DNA from: CAYUXF01 sp964448755
Lineage (GTDB): Bacteria > Margulisbacteria > Termititenacia > Termititenacales > CAYUXF01
Direction: 5' to 3'
NCBI GenBank assembly: GCA_964448755.1
Contig: CAYUXF010000007.1
Span: forward strand, 1 to 39,766
DNA length: 39,766 nt
Positions 1-12,000 of this stretch are shown here, one piece after another. Position 1 is the stretch's first letter, and the number at the start of each line of letters is the position of its first letter. A program made the position numbers and the translations under genes. The notes beneath the pieces are model-generated. The model ran no database searches. It was not told the origin of the DNA and was given only the letters and a program-made list of their open reading frames with translations.

Positions 1-3000
1 TTTTTTGATAATTCAGATTATCAGCAGATAGCTGTCGGTTTGCCGGAGTTCGATGGCGGTAAGGGCAAAGTAGTTTTTTATAAAATAGAAGATCGTCAAT
101 TAAAACCTGTCAATAAAGAAATTATTAATTATTCCCAAGGTGCTGGTTGTGGTTTTGCACTGGCGGCCGGTTATTTCGACGACCAGTTTGAACAAATTGT
201 CAGTGCCGATGGCACAATAACTATTAAAAAACATGGCTATGAAGATCTGGCAGTTGGCTATCCTTTTGATTCTAAGTTTGCGCCGCAGGCTGGACGGGTG
301 ATTATTTTTAAATCAGACAGCAATGGTGCCGGAATAACCGTTCCTGATCAAGATAATCCTAACACTAAAAATATTATTGTTTTGCGGCCGGAAACCGCAA
401 GTTCTAATTTTGGTTATTCTCTGGCTAAAATTAATTATTTGTCATTGCCAAGTCACTATAAAAAATGGGGTATAGCTTCTACGCAACAATATTATGATGA
501 TGCCGATGATTTGATGGTTGGTGCACCAGGTTATGATTACAATGCTAGTAATGCCTATAATGAGGGTAAGGTTTATATTTATGCCGGTGGTAAAAATCTG
601 GATGCCAAGCCCGATGCCGGTTATGTAGGAAGTAATTCATCTCAATTTAAAGAATTGGGCAGTGTTTTACAGACCGGCGGTGATCTTTTAAATACCAATA
701 ATGATATTATTGCTGTTGCCGGAACATCTCAAGGCCGAATTGCGTTACTGCGCAACCGCTCTATTCCGGATACTACTCCGCCGCATGTGGAAAAAATTGT
801 GCCGGAAGATCACGCTTATGATGTGCCGGTAACGGCAAGTGTTCAACTGGTCGTTTCCGATATTTCCGGTATTCGCGATGATAAATTAAATGTTTGGCGG
901 ATGGTCGATGGCGAAGAGACTTATCTGGTCCAGGCCGGTGTCCTTAAAAATAATAGTTTTACACTGACATCTAACCGTTCTATTGACGGGACGGAAGCTG
1001 GCTATACAATATCATTAAATTCAACTTATCGCTCACCATATAGTCCCGATGCCCATGTGGGTAAATGGGGACAGTCTGAAACTGTCGATCTGCGCTTTAC
1101 TGTAGGTGATGATAGAGCAGTTTGGATCTCTGATACGGAAAGAGTAGAGAATCCCTTAGTCAAAGATATTAGTTTTGGTTTTGTAGCCGATTTTGCTAAA
1201 AACGAAGATGAAAAACAAATGACTTTTACCGGTCAGGGTAAATCAAATACCTTTTTTGCCGCCAGTATGGCTTATGTTGGTGATGTCAATGGTGACGGCC
1301 TTGGTGATTTTATAGTTGGTGAATATGGCAATAACGAACAGGGCTTCTATGCCGGTAAAGCTTATCTCTTTTTAGGACATCCTGATTACGAAGAATTTGT
1401 TAAACCAGATGCTGAAATGTATCTGGGTTTAAGCGGATTAGGCGGTCAGTCGGCGGCTCGTTTTGGCTGGAAAGTTGTGCCGGCTGGCGATATGAATGGT
1501 GATGGGTATGATGACGTGGCGATAGTTGGTGCTAATTCCGGCTTGACCGGTGGTGAGGTTTTTATTCTTTTTGGAAATCCAGATCCTCGCTCACAAACTG
1601 CCAGGGATAGAGCAGACGGCCAGGGGGCTTCTCCGATAATGGATCCTAATAATAGGGTTATAACAAAAGAATGGAATAATACTTATTTAGAGCGGATAGC
1701 TGTTTGTATCCAGGCGGAGATGCCTAGAGATTCTTTAGGTAACGGGATCCACGGCGGCGGCGATATTAATGCCGATGGTTATGCTGATCTGGTAATTGGT
1801 GCGCCAGGATTTGATGACGGCGCTACAGATACCGGCCGGGTGTATGTTGTTTTTGGCCGTTCTAATATGTTAATGATCAATAAACGGAGCGGCTATAATG
1901 AGTATGCCAAAGAAGATACTGTCTATGGACCGATTAAACTTTCTTCATTGCCGGCGCTGAAAGAAGACGGTGCCTTTCCGGACGGTTTTGATATTTATAA
2001 GAATTTTGGTTTTTATATTAAGAATAATTTTTCGGCACCCGATTACGATAAATTTGGTTCCGCTGTTTTGACCGGTATTAATATTAACGGCGACGAAGCG
2101 GTAGTAACTAAAACCGTAAATTATGTAACGGTCACTGAAAATGTTCCTTACTCAGAAATCCTGATCAGTGCTGTCGGTCATGACAGCGGCCGTGGTCGTG
2201 TAGATGTTTATTCTTATAAAAAATATCTTGACGGCAAAGAGTATCTTTATTTAAAGAAAACCATTGAAGGTGAAAATAAAGGAGAAAATTTTGGTTATTC
2301 TTTAGCTAATTTGGGTGATATTTCTGCGGATACCAATTATGGTAATTCACCGCGGGCTAATAATTTAATTGGTCAAGATTTTGCCGTGGGTGCTCCCTCT
2401 AATGACGGACCGGATCCGGTAGATAATCCTAAATATGATGTCGGTGCGGTCTATGTCTTTGTAGCTGCGCCGCAGACTACCGATGATTTTACAATTACTA
2501 AGAAAATGTTTTCCTTTGGTCAAAATCAAGGCGATAAATTTGGCTACACCGTTGCCAATGTCGGTAATATTGATAACGATGAATTTAATAATAATGATCT
2601 GGCAGTGGCCGCTCCTTTCTTTAGAGTTGATGATAAAGAAGATGCCGGCCGTGTTTATATTTTTGCCACACAAGTTAAAAATATGGGCAGCGATCTGGTT
2701 CCTGATTATCAATTGATAATGGACGGTTTTGCCGATTTTGTAGCAGAAGGTGTAGAGACCGGTGCGATGTTTGGTGCCTCTATTTGTTATGTTGGCGATC
2801 TCGACGGCGATTTTGTTGCCGAGTATATTATTGGCGCACCTTGCGGTGAATATAAAGAGAATGGTTCGCCGACATATAATAATGTCGGCAAGGCGACTTT
2901 ATTTAGAAATCCGGATGTTGTGAATCCTAAAATGGCTGATCCGATGTCATATCTGGTCGGCAAGAATTCTGTTTCCGGTGCAGAAGTAATGCCTGGCAAT

Positions 3001-6000
3001 AGAGAATTCCCATTAGTTGCTTACATTGGCACTGGAGAGAATAAAGTTCCTATTTATAATGAACTTAATTTTTCAATTTCAGATGATCGTTCAGTTGATC
3101 TGACATCCGCTTTAATTGAGGTTGACCCTGTTATTGAGATCAGTACAGGTAATTACGTTAAAGATATTCGCCGGTATGTTTTTGTTCCGTCTAAAGGCGA
3201 TGAGGCCTACTATTTAATTCGCAATAGAAAATGGTCTGATCTTAAACTTAATTTAAAGAATAATGTTTATTATGACACTACTTATAATATCCGTGTCTAT
3301 GCCAGCGATAAGAGCGGCAATAAGATGAAATATGATTATTCTGACGTGGCGAATTTTACGGACAATTCTATTAAAGCTGGTCTGGCTGGTTTTGGTGATA
3401 CTGTTGCAAAGCGGATCCCGGTATATCGCTCAGAAAATGATATTACCGGCGATAAGATCAGAGAATATTTTCAATTCAGTTTTGTTTCAGGACCAAATTC
3501 AGCGTTAGGTCCTGAGATAATTATTAATTTATTGCCATCTAAAAATGCGCAGACTAACAGTGTGGTCGTCTCTTCTGAAAACGCGTTATTGGAATTAAAA
3601 TTAAAAGATAAGCTGGAAGGTATTAAGCAGTTTACTATCCATGTTTCGCCGAATGTTATTGTTAATAATGATACGGTCGGTGTCGGTTCGATAGTTCAGC
3701 TGACTGACTATTTGCAGTATGGCCTGACAACAGCTAATATTTTAACGCTTGCCAATGGTCTGCCGCGCAAAGAATTTTATACTAAACCGGATGATATCGG
3801 TTATATTAAGATCTTAGATTTTCCAAATAGTCAGCCTGACGGTGCTTTCCGTATTTATGTTGAGGCACTGGATGTCTCAGACAATATTAGTACTAAGAAC
3901 CGGGTTTTCTTTAAAGATACACAACCTCCTTATTATGAGACAATTTTGCCACTGGCCAATGCTAAAAACGCTAAGACCGACGGTACAATAACTTTTAAAG
4001 TTAAAGATAATTCAACTGGTGTGGATATTTTTAGTCAAGACAACAGCATTGATTATAGTAAGTTTAAAGTTTATATTTCTTCAACTAATCAGGCGCGCAG
4101 ATTAGTGCCTTCTAAAAATATATTGCTGGATGTTTTATTTGATGAAGATCTGGTAGGTGAAAGTAGTATTCTACCGGCCCGCGAAGTGACAGTGACTATT
4201 AATGGCTTGTTGTTTGAATACGAAGAGGCAGTCTCGGTTAATATTGTGTTTAAAGACTTTGTCGGCCATCAAATTATTGCCACTTACTCATTTAATGTTT
4301 CGCCAGACTATAAGGCACCGCTACCGGATGATTCTCAAGGTGATGCTGTAACATTAAAAGAAAATCCTTACACCACCGGGAATTTAACTATTTCGGTTAA
4401 TGCTAAAGATGATGTTGGTGTTGCTTATGTGTTATTTGAATTAATAGAAGATACCGGGCTCAATGGTTTGGTAGCTGATCTTTCTTTCCAGCATGCTACT
4501 GCTAATTCTTTATTGATCCCGGTAACACCAACTAAGAATTATGCTGGTATACATAAATTATATATTAGAGGTCTTGGCGCTAACTCCGCTAAAGATGGTA
4601 TTCAGACTATTAATGTTTATTTTCTTGATGCGATGCTGAATAAGAGTATTGAGACGGACGTTAGTGTTAAATTGGATGCCGATAGTGTTGATGGTGGCCC
4701 GATCATGCCAATAGTTATTCTGGATTACGCTGACTCTGAAGATGTGCCGCTCTTTTCCGCTATGCCGAGATATATTAATACTTCAACTATTGATCTTTAT
4801 CTTTATGCGGAAGATCCGCGGGTTTACCCGGAAAATGATCAGATAGAACGCGATGTTGCCGCTTATGTCTTAGAAATTAATCCGTCCGATTTTAGCGGTG
4901 CCGGTACTGGTGCAAAATATTTTAGCTCACCGAAAGTCAGAACCTTGCAGAGATATACACAGGACGGCGGTTATTTAAAAGTAGATAATTTTGATATCAG
5001 TGCTATGCAGGGTTATCAGGGTGGTGAAGAGATAGTTATTACTGTCAACTTTNNNNNNNNNNNNNNNNNNNNNNNNNNNNNNNNNNNNNNNNNNNNNNNN
5101 NNNNNNNNNNNNNNNNNNNNNNNNNNNNNNNNNNNNNNNNNNNNNNNNNNNNTGAAAAATAAAATAGGTGCTAATACAGATGATGCTTATACAGATAACA
5201 AAATATTTGTTAAATACTCTGGCGAAGAAGAGACACCATTAAGAGTAGTTGAAGTTAAGTTGCTTGATCCTGATACCAGTGTGATAGAAGATGACCTTTT
5301 GACATCAGATTTCTTCCAGACGGCTACCGGCAACTGGACCCATTTAAATGTTGCTAATGCTCCGAGTGTTCGCGAGATACAGATGGGTAAACTAACTATT
5401 CCGGCGGCTTTATCTGAGAATGCCAGATATTATTTTAGAGTTGTCGCTAAAGATCTGGCCGGTAATTATTCCAAGATAATGACATCAAATTATTTTTATG
5501 TTGATAGAACGGCCCCGGTTCAGCCTGCGTCTTACTATAATGGCGATATTGTTTTGAATAGAAATGTTTTTAAATTTAATTTATCTGATAATATTTCCGG
5601 TATTAAAAAAGCGGGAGTTAAAATAGATGCGGCCAGCTCAACTTACCGTGATCTGCAAATTGTTAATGGTTATGTAATAACATCTAATGTTAACGGCCGC
5701 TTGGTTCAGGAATATATTAAGAATTACCAGGGAATGTCTTTTATGGAAGGAACTTTCTGGGATTCTTTACCGCAAAAACAATCGTTAAATCTTTATTTTA
5801 GAGTAGAGGATCCGGTCGGTAATTTCTGGGTCGACAGCGGAACATCTATTTTGAAATTCAAAAAAGATACCTTGGGCCCGGTAGTTAATTACAATTTTTC
5901 TAACGCTGTCAAATACAAAAACAAATATTATATCAATAGTGATAGATTGAATGTCGACCTTTCAATTACCGATACTGAGGAAAAAGGTCGCAATCTTCTG

Positions 6001-9000
6001 GCTATGAGCGAAGTGCCGCTGAGTGAACTGATAGTTAAGAGAGACTGTGACAATATAGATTATGGTTATGAGCCGTTATTATTGGCCGGGAAGGACTGGA
6101 GCTTTGAAGAGGCTGGTGACCGCAATTTAGAAACACCACAATACTGGCAGAAAAACGCTGAAAATATTTATTATGACTATGAAGTAGCGTTGTTAAATTC
6201 TGCTGATCTGGAAGAGACTGGAGATGCTTTTGACGATGAACATTGTACAGGTATCTACGGTTTAGTGGTTTCTTTTAATATAACACCAGCTAACTTTGGC
6301 GGTAAGTATTCCTGGGATGGTCTGTCTGCGACATTTAATGCGGCGGCGGCAAGTGAGTCGGTGACGTATACTGTCGGTCTAATGTTTAATATTAACAGAT
6401 TTGCCAATATTGAAGCGCCGCTTTTGGGGACAGCTATAGATGACGGCGGTTTTGGCCTGCGTCTTGACGCTGTAAATGTGGATTCTGTTTATTCTAATAA
6501 GAGAGTTAACGATAAATCTGTTTCTGACTGGCAGTTAGTTACAGCTGCTATTACCGTGCCTGCTTCGCTTAACGCCAGAATTGTGACAGTAAATATATTG
6601 CATTTAAAGAATGGTAAAAAGGAACTCTTTCAATTTGATAGTACTAATGTTCAAGCCAACAAACCGGCTTTTAATGAAAAACTTTTAATAGATAGTTTCT
6701 TAGCAGTAAAAGGGAATACCAAGATAGTGCAAAGAGGCGGCTCAATAGAGATGTATCTTGATGAATACGCCGGTCCCGATATACCTGTTTATTATTTTGC
6801 CTATGATGCCGCCGGCAATGTCTCTACCGGGTCACCAACTGTTAGGCTTGATAATACGGCACCTTCCTGGAATGTCAGCGGTACAGAATATGTTTTAGTT
6901 CCTTATAACGAAAAAATAATTATAACTACTAACATAGTTACTACTGCCAATGAACCGGTTGAATATTTTATTAACGCGATCCAGAAAAATGAACATGGTC
7001 AGTATACCGGTTATTTAGCAGCTAGATTTAAAGCCAGTGAGCCGGAATCGGAAATAAATCTTTATGAATATGAGATCTATTCTTTAACCAGAGGCGAGAT
7101 CGTTGATAATGCTGTCTGGTCGCCTGGTGCTGATGGCGCTGCCGATATTAAAATACAGGTTCCCCTTTCTGGCGGCAATAAGTATTTATTTAGAGCTAGA
7201 GCTAAAAATTGTCTTAATCAATACTCTGATTGGATCACTGCCAACGGTCAGGAATTTATGGTGGATAATAATTCGCCGATAGTTTCTTTGAATATTGAAG
7301 AATCAATTAAATACTGGGTAACGGCCGATGCTAAATATGCTCATACCGGTTGGTATAAAGATAGTATTAGCGTAACGATAAATGCCCGCGATGTTTATCA
7401 GCCTAGCGGCGAGATCTATCCGGGCGGTGTTGGCGTTAAGTATATCCGTGTGGCTACTTCCAGCGCTTTGAGCGATGTTCTGGTTGCTGATTTTACCGGC
7501 TACAGCCAATATGATGTTTCTTTGATGGCCTCCAGTAATATTGTAGTTACTGTTAATTTAATGGAAGACGGCGCCAATAATATTGTAGTTTGGGCTGTTG
7601 ACCGCTATGGCTACGAGTCAGAAAAAATAATTGTCACTAAAAATCTTTATATTGATCGTGAGTCGCCGTTAATTAGGTCAACAGACTTGCAGCAGCTTAT
7701 TTCTGTGCCGGGGGTTAATGAAAAATGGCAGAATAAAGATTTGGAATATACTATTTCGCTTACCGATATGCTGGGTGATGGTACAAAGTATGTTTATTTA
7801 AGAGTAAATGATGCGGTTACGCCAGATTACTTTACACTTGATACATCAGCTATTGGTAATAAATTAAGAGGCTTTATTATAGATGAAAATAATCCTGGCA
7901 AGACCATTCAAATAGTTGAGGGTAAGACGACTGGTTTCTTTAATAAAAACTTAATAGATAAAGCTACTAGGGAAAAACTGAGAGCTGCCGGTATAGTTAA
8001 TACTTATGCTGAGACTGATAGTTCTATTTTCTGGACATTTAAAGGCAATGATCTTGATTTTTATGAAAACTTAATTAGTAATAATATTAGAGAAAAAGCG
8101 GAAACAGTTTTTGATGTCTGGAAATATAAGACTACCGATAAACAGGATGCTTATTTTGACTTAAAGACCAGTTTACTGTCGATCAATAAAGATGGTTTCC
8201 ATAAAGTTGAACTTTGGGCCGAAGACAAATTTGGCCATACCAGCAACGTCAGTGAATATAAATATATTTGTGTTGATACCGGCAGACCAGATCTCTTAAT
8301 TAGTCTGGGTGGTTCTTTTCAGTCAGTTTGGTCACTGGATGATATTGTTGTTAAATTAAATGTCTTTGATATGTTTGCCGATCCGTTCCCGGTCTCGGCT
8401 AGTTTTTATGCTGATGACACTGTTGTTCCGGAATCCTTGCGCGGCCTTGAGGTTACCAGACCTGGCGCCGGTGTAGCAATGGTCGGTCTATTGTTCAATG
8501 CTACCGCTAATGTTATGGATAAATGGCATTGGTTTGATGCTGATCCTTTTGGTCAGGTCGATTCTTTTTCTCAATATCAACTGAAGTTAGTTGATTCTGC
8601 TGTTGAGCCTACTCAACTGCCAAAGACCAGATTTGGCTTCTCTATTAATGAAGGTTTCTTGACCAACGATCAATATACTTACGTGTCAGACAGCGATTTT
8701 AGAGTAGATGAATATATTATTACCCGCAATGGTATTAACATGTTCGCTTACCAGGTTATTGATAAAGCTGGTAACGCCAGTCAGGTTAACTTCTGTCAGG
8801 ACCCTGAAGGCAGCAAAGTTTGGGATGAAGTATTGAATACTTATTTTTATCCTGGTGACAACAGTATAATTAGAGGTATTAAAATAGATACTCTGCCGCC
8901 ATATGATGGTTTTGTGGAATTGACACCGGCCAGCTGGACCGATATAGGTATTAATAACAGTAATTATCCGCTTTATACTAATAAACCGGAGATAGATATT

Positions 9001-12000
9001 AGATTTGGCGCTAAAGATGATGGTATTGGTGTTAAATACGGTGTCATTATCTGTGAACAAAGTGTCAACGATCAGCCCGCTGCACTTGGTTTAACCTATA
9101 ACGCCGTAGTTAATCCAGATGTTTATTTGACACCGTTTGAGTGGGTAACTATTAATGAGATCAAGCCGTTCTTGACAGAGAACGATCGTCACCCGGTCAA
9201 TAAAGAACAAGGTATTTTGAATTATGTCAATGAAAAGCGCATTGTTTTTGGTGAATTACAGGGTACCAGAAATATTACAATGTATTTCTCTGATGATTTT
9301 GGTTTTCCGTATAAACAGAAAATGGCTTCGACCGAAGAGATGTCAGTAACATTTGATATCACTAGCTATGATGCCGGCAGTAATAAGGTTTCCGGTATAG
9401 GTGTAACTGTTAATTATGTGCCGCTGGAGGTTGCTCAAAGCGGCAAGTATAGATTGGTAGATAAAGGCGCTAATTCCTATTTTGCCTGGAACGGTATTTT
9501 TGATGTACCGGCTGAGAACTTTAATAACTCAGCCTTGCCAAATTCTAATACTGATCCAAAACTTGGAGATGGCAATGGTCTTGGCGAAGATTGGGGTTAT
9601 ACAGTTACAACCAGAGTGCTTGATACCGGCGCCAGCCTGCTGACAATTAATATTTACAGCTGGGATCAAACTATGCCGCAGCATTTAGATCACCGCGGCG
9701 CTACTACGGATGTATTGGTAGTTGTCTATGACAATATTTTAAATCCGACAACTATTACAATGAATATTCCGCAGATCAAACAGGATATTATTAACGGTGT
9801 TGTTGCTGATTTTGTTAACGCTCCATATATCACAGTTCAATTTAAACACGATGAAACAGAAGAGCTCAGCGGTATTACACATGTAATGCTTTCCGGTAAA
9901 GAAATTAACGCCGCCAGCAGTCCCAATGCCTGGCTGACATATCAGAGATTTGTTACTAATAATTATACGGTGTTTTTAAATGAGCCGGAGAGTGACGGCT
10001 GGGTAACTATTAATGTTTCCGGTTTAAGGGACCGTGCTGGAAACATATTAAATAATATTACCGCCAATACACAGGTTAAGAGATTTTATTATGACAGAAG
10101 TCTGCCGCTGGATAATTTGAATGTCAATTTAGCAACAGCCCGAGTTCGTTTAAAAGATCAGAAGACTGGCAGAGCGTTGAATGGCCAGTATTTAGTTGAT
10201 TCGGTTGATTACTTACTGGAAATGGATATGAAAGGTGCCAATGAGTATATTATTACAGAGCTGACCGCCAGCGGGACAGAGAATGTTCTGGCCAGAGGTA
10301 ATTATGCTGATCTTTTAGCATTGAACGCCAATACGCGAGCAGTTACTTTTAGTTTGACTGAAGCCAATCGCATTGATGGTATTAAGGATCTTAGGGTCAG
10401 ATTTTTTGACAGAGGATATCAAGGAAATTATCTCAATGACCATGGCGAGAGTCCGACTGCCAGCTATACAGAAATTGAATACCGCTTCTTAATTGATAAT
10501 ACCGCACCGAAAGCGACAGTTAAAAATTTAGATCTTAATAACTTCTATACTTATGAAGTTAACTTCTCTATTTTATTTGATGATCTGGCACCTTCGGCGG
10601 ACTATGTTTCCGGCCTGGATAAGGTCTATATTAAGATCAATAATAGAACAACGATCAACGCCTTTGATTCTAGAAATCAGACCGGCATAGAGCGGGCAAC
10701 TGTAAATATTAAGATAGTTGAGAGCGGTGTAAACAATAAAGTTACATATCTGGCTGTTGATCATTTGGGTAATAAGCTGGCGGGTGTTGTTAGCGGTATT
10801 AAGCTCAATGCCAATCCGCCGACGATCCTTTCTGTAGCGACAGCGCCGGGGTTTGGTGCCGGAAATTATGTTAATACATACAATATTAAAATAGATATTA
10901 AGGCGATCGGTACAGATAGAGTTATGATGAATGGCGATATAGCCTCTCCTGGTGAAAAAGTATATAACTATGGTGTTTTACAAAATGTGGAATTTAGCGG
11001 CGGTAATGGCGTTAAAGAGTTAATACTTACTGCGGCTGATAATTTAACCAGTCTTGGCGGCCCATCTGAGACCAGAGTTGTGACATTCCATGTTGATACT
11101 GTGCCACCGGAAGTTCCTTCTGTTAACACTAATTTGGCTAATATTCTCAATGTTATCCATAATGGTCTCTATATCTATGGTACTAAAGAAGATCCTGGTG
11201 ATGATGCTTCCGGTTGTCAGGTATACGCTAAAGTGTCCAGGGAAAATGCGGACGGCTATGAAATAGATATGGGCAGAATTTTGCAGGCTGAAGAGTTAAG
11301 TGAGACAGAATGGCGGATTTCTCTGGTTAAACTGGTCCGTGAGTTTGGACCAATGACATATAAGGTCCGTTTCTTTGCTAAAGATAAAGCGACTAACGTC
11401 AGTGTTGACACCGCTCCACTGAAGTTTGAAATACCAGGTGTTTTTGTTCTGGGCGGCGCTATTAAAGAATTAAGTGATGGCGGATCGCTGGCTATCAATT
11501 CTTTAGAGAGCGATGATCTGCGCGTTGAGCGCGCCAAAGAGAGCCTCTCCGGTGTACAGGGGGTTAATGCCTTAGAAGATACTATTACTGAGTTTAATAT
11601 GCGTGATCAATATGGTAACTATGTTCATGAATTTAACAGTACAGAGGATGTCAGTCTGGTAATTCAATACAGCAATACTGCGGCCAGAGAAGGTAATCCT
11701 AATAATTTTAGAATATATTATTTAAATGAGATCACCGGTCAATGGGAAATTGTTGAAGGCGAACAAGTAGTAGATAAAGAAAATAGAACTGTGGAAGTTA
11801 AAATAAAACACTTCTCTATATACAGAATATTTGCAACAGTAGATTTTGTTAATAATTTAAAGAATGTTCATGTCTTCCCGAACCCCTATAAGCCGAATGA
11901 TGATGATCGTTCTACTGGTGAAGATGGCCACCCAGTTTACGGACGGGTTACCTTCCAGAATATTACCAAAACCTCTAAGGTCAAGATTTATACGATCTCC

